Position numbers and translations under genes: made by a program. A stretch of DNA of 64,000 nt, from the NCBI RefSeq assembly GCF_029784165.1, contig NC_073695.1:232750380-232814379 (forward strand), in the 5' to 3' direction. This document shows, in pieces, positions 33,874-47,799 of the stretch (position 1 is its first letter; every line of letters starts with the position of its first letter). Below the pieces are notes generated by a model. The model did not search any database. It saw only the letters and a program-made list of their open reading frames with translations, and was not told where the DNA came from. This DNA comes from Wyeomyia smithii. Lineage: Eukaryota; Arthropoda; Insecta; Diptera; Culicidae.

Positions 33874-35734
33874 GATAAAATATGGATGAACCTAAAAACT
33901 GATTTCAGGAATCAATAATCGAAAGATACTTAAAACCACCGCACAGGCTACTAACGAATACTCAGAACCTTCATAAATTATTGAAAAGCGAACTTTGGGC
34001 TTCCAGATGAAACTTGTTGCAGGTGCAAAAGTTTGTAGATTGCTTAGTAATTTCATACTAAAAAAGTACCACCTTTTTCAACTTAACAATTATTGTATCT
34101 CCTATTGACGAAATGTACGGGCTTTAGGGTCTACAGCAAAGCTGTTCGTTTTACTATTTTTTTAAATTTTGCTAAACACAACCTAGTATTATAAGAAGGA
34201 AAGAAAAGTAGAAAAAAAAACTAATTTTAAGGTACTGCCTTCAAAGAACACATCATATCTCAGTAAATTGAAGTCATGGCAGCTTTAGGTCTTGAGCAAA
34301 CTTTAATGAAATTTCAAGTACTACAACATTGTAAAACACATTTTTTTCTGTATCGATTGAAATGAGAAAGTTAATTGTTTTGAAATAAACTTTTACCGTA
34401 GAAAACAAAATGGCAATTTTTCCAGAAGATGCAAAATCGAAAATGATGAAAGTCATCAGATCATACTTGAAGATTGAAACATACACAATCGTTAGCAAAT
34501 AATTAAATTCTCGAATTTCTACTTTTAAACTATCATGCCCTAGTGCACCGTTTTGCTGGCTTACATAGTAGTCATCTCCGGAAGTTTTCAAAGATTCGAA
34601 ACTTCCATTTTATTACCCAGACTTTGATGCTTTATCGATGAAAACCAGTGGAAGCTTACTTCGCCTGAACACTCCTTTGGGTTTCCAAAATATTGTCTCC
34701 TTATTGCTGCTCATAATCGATCCTTTTGTGCATTGTGTGGCTGAGCTCGTGACCAGCGTGCGCTACTTAGGGCTGTACATCAATATACGGCAAGACGAAT
34801 CGCCTTCGCAACGCAAGCCGCGCCAGTATATCCTCGGCCTAAGTGTTATTTTCGCTCTGTTGAGCCTGTTTTCGACTCGGATACGCCGTGAACTTTACGC
34901 TCCTTCAAACTGAACGTTGCTTTTTTCGCCGGATACGCTCCCTCGCGACTACAACGACTTGCGGTGTCCACGCAGATCGAAGCCTACAGGATTTTTTACG
35001 GTCCTCTAAAGAGGATGTGTCTTTGTCTCTTTGTACCAGACTCGACGTTTGAATATTGTGAAAGAGCGGTCACCGGTCAAAAACCACTGCTCTTCGACGT
35101 TCCAAGATTGCTTTATCGTGCAGCTGACAGACAACTAGTGTTAGTTGCGTATTTATGAGTACATCTAGCGTAGAAACTCTCACTAATATCTTCATATCAT
35201 ATATGAAAGGAACGAGAAAAAAAAACAAACATTCAAAAACTTGTTTCACGTTAAAGTTTTAAAGTTAGATCAAAATTCAACAATGGCTTAAAATTGTCGA
35301 CCAATAAACTAGCTTCTTCCGATTAGTAAACTGTTCAAAGGATGTTTTTCTTGAAAGGATGACGGTCACATCAATAAAAATACCAGGGGCGACTCGTGGC
35401 TTTTGAACCTGCCTGTTCAACTACAAATTCTGAAAATCGCAGTTCGAGGAAGTAATCTCAATCATGTCCGCGTCGAGCGTTTTAAAACAAGTCATTTTAT
35501 TCTATTCTATTCCATTCTATTTGTTACTGTTTGAGAGTGAAACTAAAAATCAATAAAATATAATTTGCGTTTGGAGTATATTTTTGGTCAGGCGTACCTC
35601 GTATGCATTGGTTGCACCTATGGACGAGTCACCCCTGAAAAATACAATCATTTGCTCTCAATCTTCCAATTTCTATAGTTAAAATAAAAAAAACGGATAG
35701 AACTTTGCAAGCTGCCTATTAGAAATCAACGCCT
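33874..35734. other. Intron segment without supported features
   Basis: AT-rich sequence with short frames lacking domains. A slightly GC-richer patch at about 34730-35110 has no recognisable product. Confidence 0.4.
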
Positions 35735-35910
35735 GATGGACATCCCGTCAGAGCAGGTATGCCTCGAGGTTCAATCTTGGGTCCGATCGTGTACAACATG
35801 TTCAGACTTCAGAGCTTCCGGATTTGACTCTAGGATGAGCAAAGTCAAGTTTCTGTGATGACACAAGCATTTCCGTAGAAGGAAACAAGGCTTCTTACCA
35901 TATACAGTTG
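35735..35910 (+). pseudogene. Jockey-like reverse transcriptase fragment
   Basis: In shifting frames the sequence reads GHPVRAGMPRGSILGPIVYNMF followed by remains of a VSVMTQAFP-like segment where the catalytic box would be. PVRAGxPQGSxLGPxLYNxF is the hallmark of jockey-clade reverse transcriptases. Only about 170 bp survives. A related relic lies at 53815-54380. Confidence 0.65.
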
Positions 35911-36249
35911 ATTGTCGGAAAGCTTAGATATTTTCTCTATCTATCTGCAAAAGTGGAAACAACTTTTCAAAAACAATCATATCTATTGAGCTAAAATTTG
36001 AAGGTGTTGTTATTAATCGCTAGTTCATAAACATAAAACACACATAATGAATCCAGGATTTTGGCCCTAAAACAGAAACTTTGAGAATGTTCAGCAAAAT
36101 TATGTTAACAATCATGAAATGTATTTTTCTCATTTGCGATTCCATTTTTAAAACTAAAAATAATTTGTAGTGAGCTCAAGAAAGAACTCAAAATAATCAT
36201 GATTTAAGTTATACTTTTTTAACTATTGCGTCCTCGATAAGTCCCATTT

Positions 36250-36600
36250 TCAGAGTAACTAATGGAGAGTTCTTCCGATCTTTTAGTACAACCCAACCGA
36301 GGTGGCCACGGGAAAAGCGAAAAAAAAACAAGTATTTTTAATGACCGGGGAAAAGGACGGGAGAACCGGGAAACAAGGCTTCACACCGGTAAAATTATCC
36401 TTTTGCGTGTCTTCACCTTCATTTGTTCAACCGTTTCTGAAGAAAAATTAACAAAAAAAACTGTATTTTTGTATGAATACGGACTGCTCAGTGTTAAACT
36501 AGATGGAAGATCGGAAAGTTCGATTTTATTTTGGACCGGACTGAAATGGAGCTACCTGGTAATGCTTCCCGGTCCAAAAAATTCAGTAGGAAATAATAAA
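36250..36600. repeat. Dispersed repeat with GGTGGCCA and GGGAAAA/ACCGGGAAA motifs (copy 1)
   Basis: GAGGTGGCCACGGGAAAAG, GACCGGGGAAAAGG and GAACCGGGAAACAAGG recur, and the far end shows TACCTGGTAATGCTTCCCGG. The same style is found at 54440-54570 (GGTGGCCATTCTTCCAGGAAA, ACCGGGGAACTGGGAAAA). The open frame 36262-36786 across it has no domain. This is probably a MITE family; boundaries are approximate. Confidence 0.45.
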
Positions 36601-36970
36601 ACTCAATTTTTGATTTCATTTTCAATCACAAGCAGCACATTTATGTTGCAGGTTTTTTATTTGCGTTCAAAAGTGCATAATTTTAATTCAAGTGACATAT
36701 ATTTATCAATATTTTTATCAATGGTGTTCGTGTGCCATGGTGTGGATGTTTGGAGAATATCTTTTAAAACTTCGGTATTGATATAAATAATAAGAACTCT
36801 GTAAGTTCCCGATCAAAAGATTATAACAAACGGGTATCACAAATATATCTGAACTTGATAGAAATAACAAAGCCTGCAATATTCTTGATATACCAGAATA
36901 ATAGAAAGTACAGAGTTATATCAAATTTTGTTATCATACACTTGAATGTTCAAAAGTGTGTTTTTCTAAA

Positions 36971-37100
<130 letters not shown>

Positions 37101-40100
37101 CAGAATTTGTTATTCAATTGACAAAATAGTGTACATTCTAACTAATTCTGATCTTTTTCTGCCAAAAACCTTACAAAACTTGCTATAATTTGTTATAATC
37201 AGTTAGTAATTTTGATAGAAATTTTGATATTTTAACTATTAACGAGACCAAGTTTAGAACACAAGTTGATGCAAAACAGTGCGTAACAATATATCAACAT
37301 TCGTTATAATCCTGATATTTTTGAATAATCGGGTTTGAATGCATTTCACATTGGTTTTTTGCGGAAATATGAAATGTGTTGAGTACCGGCTCTACTATCG
37401 TAAGGTTTGTCATGTAATCGTTAATGAAGTCATAGAGAACCGAAATTTCGTAGAAAGATGTTTTGCAATATGAAGAACCATCATGCAAAAAATTAACGCT
37501 CTGCCCCCCAGCCAATAATTGGACAAACCTGACGATAGTCAAACCGATACCCTAGTTATTTTTCATGTTCGGCGGCGCTAAGACAACAAGCTTCGACGTT
37601 TCACGCTTTTCTAAGATATTTGGTATGAACAAAATTTAATATTGACAGTTTTATGTGCATTTTTTAATCAATCAGAGAAGTAAAATTTTGACAACTTTGA
37701 AATTACTCTTCCTGAAATCCGATTGTGCTCGAATTTTGGAGGCTTTTTAGATAAGCTACCGCTGAACCAAGTATGGAGGTTATTTTTTTCCATGCATTCC
37801 ATTGGCGTACTAATACAGAAGCATTAAAAGTCCAGGCAGGTTAACAGCTAGAAAAAAAAAACAGATAAGAATAAGTGCGAAAGGTGAATATTGTCAAAGA
37901 TTAAGGGCGGACATTGTGCAGGATTCTACGAAGCAACTTACTGAAGTCGAAGTTTTTATAGTTTTATAACATTGTTTTTGCTGTAAAATGTAAAATGATG
38001 TTTTCCTCTTTTTTTATAATTGATCAGAAAAGTTGAGAAATATCAACGGGTAAACCAGGAGAAAAATGGAAAATCGAAAATAGATTTTGAGTGACCACCG
38101 TAAAATATTCCGATGAATGAATAAATCGCGAATACATTGAGATTTATAATTATCAAATGCTTCTTCTATATCTAGCCAAGCTACTAGAGCGGTTTCGATA
38201 AATTTCTTGATTTTCCTCACTCAACATTTGCAAGTGTCAATAGTAGACGAAAGAACATAATATCCGGAAAATACTGACTTCATGCTTGAAACTATGTTTT
38301 CGACTCTGATATGAAAACACAAGATTACATTTTCCACCTCAAAAACAGCAATAGCTATAGTAAATTAACAAATTTCTAGTTAAAAAAACCGGAAAAATAA
38401 AACAATCAACGAGTATATAAATAAAATAGTATAAAAATAAAATAAAAAATATATGAATATGTGTCACGTGTGTATGTTTTGTAACCATTTTCGCTCTGAA
38501 CCCAGGTCATCAGCGATTTAGCAACAAACTCATCTTGGAAGCCATTCATGTCATGTGAGCGACGTGAGAAGCAAAAACAAAAACCTATCACCCTCAGAAT
38601 AGCGAAATGACGGCGGTAAACGGTCGTCGCTGGCGCCGGATCCGCGAAGCGTTCCGCATTTATGCACAACTCACTCAGAACCTAGTAGGTACACATGCAG
38701 CGAATAACAAAAACCGTCATAACGCGCGCGTAACCGTATGACGCGTCACCACAGCCAGCAACGCCGGGAAAAACACATCCACAGTTTATCGCTTCCCGTG
38801 TGGAGGTTCACTATTTTCGCTGCCCGGCCGGGAGCACCGTGCCCACTGCTATGCCGTTAGCTGTAAAATTCGTCATTGTCGGTTATTATTGTTATTTTTA
38901 TTATTATTATTCATAATAATAGTGTACAGCTAAAGCGGGAAATTAGTCCCGATTGTGGAGCGCGGCGCTAAGACTGCTGCTGAAAATAGATTTATGACGG
39001 TTTATCGGAGCAAAAATAATTGACGGCGCATAGTTAAAATTAGTTTTCCCGTTCTTTCCGTGGTGTTTTAGCTAAATTGAGCGTTTTAATGACTTTCTCC
39101 CGTAGAGCGGAGGCCGGGTTCGGGGAACAAACCCGTGGGCGAAAACCACTTGTTGGGATGTTAGACACGCCGTTTCGGGGCTGATTGTTGACTGATTTGC
39201 TTCCTTCGCACAAAGAAGATGATGATTCACGGTGAGTTCTGCGAAACGCTCCTAGCGCCAGCCTGGTTGCAGATGGATTAAGGAAACGGAACTGTGGTTG
39301 ACGAAAAATGTAATTTTTGCTTTTTCTACGAAAATTGATTTCCACTATCGTTGTTTGCTCGAGTTCTGATCCCCCTAACGAGGTGCAGTCCAAGCCAACA
39401 TTCGATGTGATAACGTTTCGTATATTGTGATTTGCGGAATTTTTAGGGCTCACTTTTGTCATCGTCAATTCGCAACGGTTTTTGGAATCAGGATATTACA
39501 CCATACGTCCCTTCACCAGCCGGCGTCTTATCAGTTCACGCCTTACATTTTCTTAGAACCACGATGTCGCCATAAAATAATGATTTCGCTAACGGTCGCT
39601 CACTACACGTGGCAGATTAGAGTGGGAAACAGATAAACAATGAAATTGCTAAATTGTGGAACCATTCGGTGTACGTTTGCTTGGGTCAGAATGAATAATC
39701 TATTTGAGTGTTGCTATCGTCACCTTTGACAAAGCGTACGGTAGTTTCAATATATGAGAGATTTCACGCAAACTCGGCAAAGCAGCTGATAAAGTTTTCT
39801 CTGATTATAATGGAATTGTGTCAGGAGCCGTAGCGGTATTCCACATTTATTTCTTTGGCCAAAATATTGCGAATTATATTTTGTTCAAAAATACTTCTAG
39901 ATATTTCATTGACTAACGGCTGGATGAATTGGAGCGAAATCCTTCTCGTACTACTAGAGTTTAGTTTACTGATCAGCATTTTAATACAGAATTACCTACA
40001 GTCGTAATAAAAAGGTGACGCTTTTTGATGGAAATAATAATAAGCATCTTTAGATGCGACGGAGAAATTGACCGAGAATAGCAAACATTCTACATGCCTT

Positions 40101-40980
40101 GATTAGAATACGATGAAACTAAATGGATTAAACTCCTCCTATAACTACAGTATGTTTTGGGCGATTTTTCCACAGCGCTCAACGTTAGATAAATAAAATA
40201 CACAATTTGTCAGGATACTTACATGAAGCCCCAATAACAATGTCCATTTGCTTCTATCAACGATGGATCAAGGCCCCAGAGCAAGGCTCCAGTCGCTCTT
40301 GTGAATCATTCTTACATTTGCTCTACGCATATTTTGCCCAAACCGGAATTCATGATTCAAAGTAAGGCAACAAACAACGATTTCTAAGCGATGTAAAAAT
40401 AAACCCATTCCTGGGTGCAAACGGTTATAATCTTCTGGTTGGGTCCTCTCGAGTGCGAACCTGTTTCCGTCGTGTTGCATTGCTCCTCCTGCTAGTGCAG
40501 ACACCGTCTTTTGCGGTTAGATTAACGGACAGCGATCACGAACGAAAGGCTAAGAAACCTGTAAACTCGTGCACTTATCACCGCTGAGGTGATACAGCCT
40601 CAGCAAGTGGAGCAGAGCATCCGCGAAAATCCAGTTTGATCCGATATTTTGGAATACGAGAAAAAAAAATTAATTTATGACGACAGTGACTCGGCAACAG
40701 GCGTGCTTGGCATCCGTGCTTGTGCTTTCGTTCGTATTGAGGTGCGTAAAAGGGTGAAACTTTTTGCATGTGTGGTAAGCTTTTAACGCATTCTATCGAG
40801 TTTAAATTACCTACGATTTGGAAATTAAAATGGTAAGGTGTAAAAAGGTTAGCAATCCATAATCCGATCATTCTTAACACCAATAAGAGGAAACCGAAAT
40901 CGGAACAATCAAATTGCGTATCAGTGCGATCTTACTAAGCACGAGTGGGAAATGTTTAAACTCGAATGTTCTAATTGATT
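37101..40980. other. Intron segment, mostly AT-rich, with a mixed-composition patch at 38.5-39.65 kb
   Basis: No recognisable gene or bounded repeat. The 38.5-39.65 kb patch is GC-richer with overlapping frames on both strands (39040-39468 minus is the longest) but no domain. Confidence 0.4.
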
Positions 40981-43167
40981 GAGTTTAGCTTAGCTTAACT
41001 TAGGTAGACTGCCCGTATTGGTCGAACCAACAAAATTGTAAAACGAACCAGATGAATGGTGCTTGGGACTAGCATTACATTCTCATTGTGCAATTTGTAT
41101 TGATCACAATACCTTTACCACTGACCAATAACGACGCCGGCCACGACCAAAAGGCGGTACTACTTGTGAACGAGCCAAGTCGGATCGTAATGCCAGAACC
41201 GAAGGGTTTTCTTCGCCAAAACTAGTGGCAGTCAGAGGCTTAGTGCATTTGCATTTACTAAAACGCGTCCGCGTTCACTGACGGGGAGGTGCAAATATGG
41301 CCACCTTTTTAAGGGAAACATTAGCCTTCCAGGCTTCACCTTGGGATCCTTGCGGCCTTTCCTACCTTACGCCGATTAAAGTAGCGAATAAGGCCAATCT
41401 TCTGAGCGCGGACTTAACTTTGGGACTATGGATTGATATCGAACTGAACGCGTTAACCTTTTAATTTCGACTGATTTATTGCTCTCGATCAGATATGATC
41501 GATGACCGTTCGAGTTTCGTCCACGTATGCATGTGTGGATGGCACTATCAACTAGAGAGTAATTTCTCTCGTGTTATCATTTTTATCTCACATTAGATGT
41601 AGGTTCATTAGATTGTAAGTGTAGTTGTTCAGAAACTAATATATAACGCAGTAGCTTTAAGGTAGGTTAACAAATTTAGGTGTAACATACAAATATGTTT
41701 AGATTATAGTATAGGTTTAGCTTTAGAGTTCACTACATTTTTTATGCTAATTAGCAATCTAGCTGAAGTATTCAACAACTAAAAAGGGATGGTAATACCC
41801 GTTTTCTTTAGAGACCGCGGGTACCACTACATCTCCACGAGTATCACAGGATGGGAATTGTGTTAATTGGAAAAGGCACAGCTCTGGTCACTTTTTGATA
41901 AATAATGCTAAATTACGCGAAATAAAAAAATGAATATTTAGGTAGGCTTTTTCGCGATCAGAACCGATATTTGTTTTAGTTAGATTGACTAAGATAATAT
42001 TAAGATCTGCCGTGGGAAGCAATGAGATCGAAAATTTGTTCTAGTCCCGCGCGATGATGTATAATGATGAACATATGTAAGTACAAGGGATGCCGAATAC
42101 TAAATATTTTGATAAATTTTAAAAACCACGCGATACAGATTCGCAGGAATGCAGCTGCCGTAATGCATTCATATTAAACAGAATTATAGCAAAATACTAA
42201 ACCAAAAAAATGAACGCTCTCACCAGCTATGATACCATCCAGATCCTTAATCGATCATATTAATCGATCTGTCGGCTTAGATACAGTTGCAGAAAAAGAT
42301 CTTTGGACATTCAGTATCATTTTTCATAGCAGACAATTAACCATAATGCACATAACATTTATGTAACACTACTTTATCCGAAAATAACAAATTTAAAAAT
42401 ATTCAACGAGAAAATTGTGACGCCTCGAATGTTCTAATTGGTTGAGTTTGATAGTTTAGTAGTATAAGCAACTAAAAAACAAGAACTTCTATGGAAAATT
42501 AACTCAACAATTTACTCATTTAAACAAGATTTTCAACCAGATATCGAGTTTAATCAGAATTTTCTAGAGACTGTGCATGATTATGATTGTGCCCAGTATG
42601 AAAACGTAATTAATTTTTGGTTCTGGTACAATTACAAATTAGGCGATATCCATAAATTACGTAAAGCAAACAGACCAATGTTCTGAGTCCCACCCTCCAT
42701 ATGAAACAAAACGTAACACCACAGCTAACTCTCCACTGCGAATATCATACGATTCCGGTGGCCGGGTGCCCAGAGACTATAAAATACGAATTTGTATAGT
42801 AACGATCGTACCACAAACTTGGTGGATCCAGATCAGTATCTTCTCACTAGAGCGTCCATTTCTCGACGGTTTTCAGCTTCCCGGGATTCGGGAAGAATTT
42901 ATGATTTCCCTGGAAATCGAGGGAAGTCAGAAAAATTGCAAGGAGAAGTAAAAACGTGGTGATTTTTGTAAAAGAAAACTGATCAACTGATGACAACCTG
43001 AAAATTATTATTTTCAATGTGAAACATCGAAAACGATTGGACAGGCACAGGTTCATGAAAATTTTTAAACCGAATTTTTTTTGATATCAAATGTTTTGGA
43101 AATGCATAAAACGTAGAGATCTGGTGATATCTAAAAAAAAGTATATGGTAACTGGTAACTGTCTCTC
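40981..43167. other. Intron segment with possible unassigned repeat at 40.98-41.85 kb
   Basis: A patch starting GAGTTTAGCTTAGCTTAACTTAGG is compositionally unlike its surroundings and may be an old transposon or LTR relic. I could not define ends or a coding signature. Confidence 0.3.
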
Positions 43168-43350
43168 AGATGGTCTCGAGGTACGATGCTGGCCTAACAA
43201 GCCCGTTCGAGTCTCGACTCGGGAGAGACTGTTAGTGTCAGTAGGATCGTAGCGCTAGCCCCGCAACTGTCCTGTACACTAAATGAGTCGGCTGCGAAGT
43301 CTGTGTATAAATAAACAGAAGGTCATGTTCCGAATCGGAATGTAGCACCC
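43168..43350 (+). mobile_element. tRNA-derived SINE, Feilai-like (copy 4)
   Basis: The head is TGGTCTCGAGGTACGATGCTGG, then GTTCGAGTCTCGACTCGGG (B box), TAGGATCGTAGCGCTAGCC, TGTATAAATAAACAGAAGGTC and the tail CGGAATGTAGCACCC. It is close to the copy at 4041. Confidence 0.78.
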
Positions 43351-43656
43351 AAAACTATGCTTGCTTTGCTAACTGGGATCCAGCTCGAAAATCTTTTTAG
43401 TTTTAGAAAGTCGATTATTTAAATTTTTTTTTAAATATAATACATTTCTGAGACAAACAAAAACGATGTTCCGATTTCTATATTTCATGAACTATTCACT
43501 CCCTGTGCATTTTTTCATTGTCAAAAAAGTAAAAAAGTGAATCACTGACCGCTTTGAGGCTCCACTTCTCGAAATCCGATTAGGCTCAAATTTTGCTTGG
43601 AGCATATTTTTGAAAAGATTCGAAAGTTAAATTTTGTGGAGTGGAAAATGTATGTA

Positions 43657-45270
43657 GGGGTGAACAGGGTGAGACCGCCCTGCGGGGTAAGACCGCCCAC
43701 CGTAGTTTTACTACCAAGTTATAAAATAATTGAAAAATTTCTTTAACGTGTCTATTACAGTATAATTACATAACATTTTGCACGTTTTTCTGTTTTGATA
43801 GTGCACGAACGGTCGCAGAAATAATCAAAAACAACCTTTCAGCTGGCAACCAGTCAATGCGCTATTGTTTTGCGGCAAGGGAACTTAAGGTTTTTCAGTC
43901 TAAAAATCTATTGTTTTGTTCGTGAATATACGTTTAATCGCTTGCCTGAATCTATCTTCTTTCGGAAATGTCAAAGGCCGTGAGTAATCTTGTAATTTTG
44001 ACTACTTTTTCGGTCAAATATGAAAATGTTCCGCTGGGGGTAAAGCCGCTCACTATACAAGGGGTAAAACCGCCACGAATCCAACTGCTTGTTGTTTTAC
44101 TTCAAGACCCAAATGCCTCGACACTACAAAGGGAATATTTACAGGATCAGTAAAGCAACTTCAAGCCACATAAGACATCGATGTTAATCGACCATTTTCG
44201 ATTTGGTTTAAGCTTTTCTAGTAATATATTTTAACAAGACTTATTTTTGAAAAAAGTAAACCTGTGTGAAAATGGTGTTAATGAACCAAAATAATTTTAG
44301 AGCCAGGACGCTGTGTTTGATAGGTATGACGTCTCCGGCAGAATTGAAAATAGTAGTTTTTTACTTTCGAAAAAAGTACACACTCTAAAAAAAATTAAAG
44401 AAAAAATATAGAAATAGAATTAAAAATATTTTTTTTTAATTTTTTTTGAGAAAAAAACATGTTTTTGCCTGTAAAATCTACAAAAGGTAAGCTAAAATTT
44501 TATGGTTGTTGGATCATGGAGTTCTATTACTCCATGAATAGCTCAATTTTTGTGAAGATTTTTTTTTTGGACGGTGTTTTTGGTGTATAGAGTCGTTGGT
44601 AATTTTGTTCTTCAAAAAAAAAAAAACCTAGAAAATTGAAAATATAAATAAAAGAAATAATAATTATTAGTATTTTTCTATACATAATAAGTCTTCAAAA
44701 GAATCATACAGATAGGTTTAATGAGTTTTAATTTTTAGCTTAAAGATAGGTATATTATGAATTCAATATCTTGAAAAACCCCAATTCTGAAAAATATATT
44801 TATTTTGAAAACCAAAAAAGTTACCTAAACATTGATTTGAACTTGAATAATCAGAAAACAAAATAAGTTAAAACTTCGAAAAAAAAATTTTTTTTTCAGA
44901 TTTTTCACAGTGTATATTTTATTTAAAAAGAAAAAAAAAATACCATCTACAACTTTGTCAGAGACACTATACCGATAGAATCAACCGTTTCGGCCCTAAA
45001 AATATTGTTTATCCTCAAAAAATGGTGGGCGATCTTACCCCGCTGGTGGGCGGGCTTGCCCCGCATGAAAAAGATCTGCACATTTTCAATGAATTTTTAA
45101 AATTTAAAAAAAAAAAGCTGGAAAATAAACAAAAATATTTCAGTTCTTATTTTTTAAATGCGGGTATTGAATAGAAGAACCTCTTAGCGAAGAAAAAATG
45201 AAATTGCAGCCGCAACTTTTTTTTCTATAAACAGAATTGCTCAAGGGGGCGGTCTTACCCCGCTTACCCC
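43657..45270. mobile_element. 1.6-kb DNA element with GGGGT...GACCGCCC ends
   Basis: The left end GGGGTGAACAGGGTGAGACC and the right end complementary to GGGGTAAGCGGGGTAAGACC form inverted repeats. Variants of GGGGTAAGACCGCC are repeated inside (43682, about 44033-44075, 45035-45065). TATGTA stands on both sides (43651-43656 and 45271-45276), so the target duplication is TA or up to 6 bp. A short frame near 44111 starts MPRHYKGNIYRISKATSSH, resembling the first residues of some pogo-like transposases, but no catalytic domain is present. The frame 43968-44153 spans this part without other motifs. Confidence 0.65.
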
Positions 45271-45744
45271 TATGTAATTTTTACGAGAATGCGAAAAATG
45301 AACGAAGACAGTAGGTGTGACTTAGACTTAAAAAAAATTCCTCATCCAGACGGGGATGAAAACTTTACTAAACTTAAAATGTATGAAGTCATTAGACATG
45401 AATACTGCAAGCTTCACAGGCCTGTTCAGAGGTTGTATGAAATGGTGACGTGGGACTAAACACTGTAATTAGAGGGATTTTTAGTTACAAAGGGTAAAAA
45501 GTCCGCACACAGAATCGATTCGTTTGTTCAGTGACTTACGTATTTTTATTCTAAGCCTCCCCTAGTTTTTTTTACTGATACAGGGTGTAAGGGAGCTCAC
45601 TTAAAATCCTTTAAGGGGAGATAGAGGACCCTATTTGATGGAAGAAATCCTTTTACTGCAGAGTAATTCAATTTTTTAAGTTTTCGATTATGTTTGCCAA
45701 GGTCTAGCACAAGAAGTTTCATAGCAAGTTCAATTCAATTTGAT

Positions 45745-45814
45745 ATTAATTACGAAAATTACTCAGCTTACCAACGAAACCAAGTTGGTAAGCTGAGAAA
45801 ATTTCGTAATTAAT
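45745..45814. repeat. 70-bp inverted repeat (hairpin)
   Basis: ATTAATTACGAAAAT followed by CTCAGCTTACCAAC is mirrored by GTTGGTAAGCTGAG and ATTTCGTAATTAAT around an 8-base centre. It may be a small MITE remnant; no target duplication was found. Confidence 0.7.
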
Positions 45815-46244
45815 TTTAAAAACGTCGAATTAAAGAGAATAAGAAGCACTTAGAAAGGAACAAATGTGAAATCCATTGATTTTTGAAAACTAAACTGCAA
45901 TTCTCTCTCTGAAGTGTGTCATAAACATGCGTTTTGTTGTTAACTGAGTTAAACATTAAAGTTAACTCTACAAGTTGTATTTTGACATCAAGCATCTAAC
46001 TCTTTTAGTTAAGCAGCTATTCCACTTTAAGAACAATAATCTGCGCCTGCGCGTCGAGTAACTTATGGTTTTTATGGTTTTATGTGGATATCCGTAGCAT
46101 CCCTTGTGTTTTGTTTTGCTTATTTCACATAACCATGCCCCTCCCCAGTGCAAAAGTTATTTGGACGAGCAGTAAATACACCAAGGAACATTTTTCTGCA
46201 ATATTTTATAAAGCGATATTTTTTTTCAATGTCCGCATGGTATG

Positions 46245-46290
46245 ATGCGGATGTCAATTTTAATGCGGATGTCAATTTTCATGCGGATGT
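46245..46290. repeat. 18-bp short tandem repeat (2.5 units)
   Basis: ATGCGGATGTCAATTTT-type units start at 46245, 46263 and 46281 with an 18-bp period. The overlapping frame reads DADVNFNADVNFHADV, with no known function. Confidence 0.75.
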
Positions 46291-47799
46291 TCTGCATTTG
46301 CGGATGCAAAAATTGTTCAAGAAAAAGGGTTGTTTCAAAATTTTCGAAAAACCTTTACCTTCGAGACATCAAATCAGTCTAACTTCGTGGAAGCCAACAT
46401 GAATTGACCTATTGGGACGGAGAGACTCTGTCATTTTTTTTTTTTGATATTGATACAGGGAATATCACAGGGAATGGTTGATGTTAATTCATGTCTGTGC
46501 TAGGAATGCTCGCATGTGATTGGTTCATTGTTCGCGTAAATTTTTCCTTGAGTAATGAAATAACAGTAATAACTAGCGTATTACAAAATTGTCCAACACT
46601 TTATACATCTAATAACATATTCGTTATTGTTATCCTTCATGTGGTTATGTTGTTATTATCGTTTGAAATCTGACGCAACATTTAATTTTTTACAGAATGC
46701 ATCCCAGTATAGAAAACGAAGACGTAGTCCACGTCAAAATGAAATTAGTTCGTAATGTAAGATCAAATAGTTCAATCCTATTTAGCATATTTATAGACAA
46801 AGAGTTGAAGAAATGATTCATTCCGGGTTTGTTTATATAAGATTACATATCAAAAAATTACAGAGGTGAAGAAAATTCAGTCATAAGCAAACAGAAATCT
46901 GTCACAGATCTGTTATTTTAATTCGCTTTTCCAATCATTTTCTTTGAAGAAAACAAATTTTTTCTGGATGTCGGGATTTGAATGAAAATTATTCGAGATT
47001 CGGGAATCCCGTGACGTCCCGGGAGGCCGCTTTACTTTTCACTCACACTAGCTTCTTTCTACTCCTTCCTACTTGCTGAGGATTCCTCGGCTTCTAGTAG
47101 CGGCAAGTATCCAAGTAACATTCCTAAAATCTCTTCCTCAATTGACCTGCATAAAGTGGGGCACTTCCTCTTATGTCCTCGGTACAAAACCTGCTTGAGC
47201 CTAGAGGGATGCCCATAATATGGTATTTGGACGCTCCTTCTCGGCATTTCCATCCAATGAAATATCGACATCTGTGACAGTAATTTTGAAAAAAAAAATA
47301 GTATTTTTTCAGTGTAGTACCCTGACTTTTTTTTTGTTTAAGTTAATTATTTGCAAGTCCCTAATAGATCACATATTAATCAATTTTGTCGTTTCTGAGT
47401 TATATTAAAAAATTAAAAAAGTTCGACCCCTGAAGAAATTATTTGTTTTTTTTTTTGGGAAGAAAAAAACTGTTTGAGGAATAAAAAGTAGTTTGTTTAA
47501 TATCATCGCTCCAAATCGGAGACCCGGCGTGAAGGTGTTCATTATTTTTAATCTTGAGCACAACAGGTGGTTTCGGCCGCCCAAAGGTGAATCACTCGCA
47601 TTATAAAAATATCAGGCGATTTTACCGGTTATTTGTTATTTTTCATAGTGATTCCCCCACCCAACTCAACCGCTATTCTTGGGTGATAAATACTGGTTTT
47701 CTGATCAGATTTCTCATTATAAAAGGGTAATTTTGTAATGCGAATATAAATAGACCTCACCTTTTACTACAGGTTCTCGGTAGAAAAAAAAAGCAACGT
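46291..47799. other. Intron segment without supported genes
   Basis: A minus-strand frame at 47059-47271 (70 residues) contains HPSRLKQVLYRGHKRKCPTLC, which might be a fragment of a retrotransposon protein, but this is too short to assign. A CGGGAATCCCG-rich patch lies at 47005-47035. Confidence 0.35.

Noticed and set aside
47059..47271. 70-codon minus-strand frame with a possible cysteine-containing motif
   Set aside because: Too short and with an incomplete motif to call a retrotransposon Gag or ORF1 fragment.
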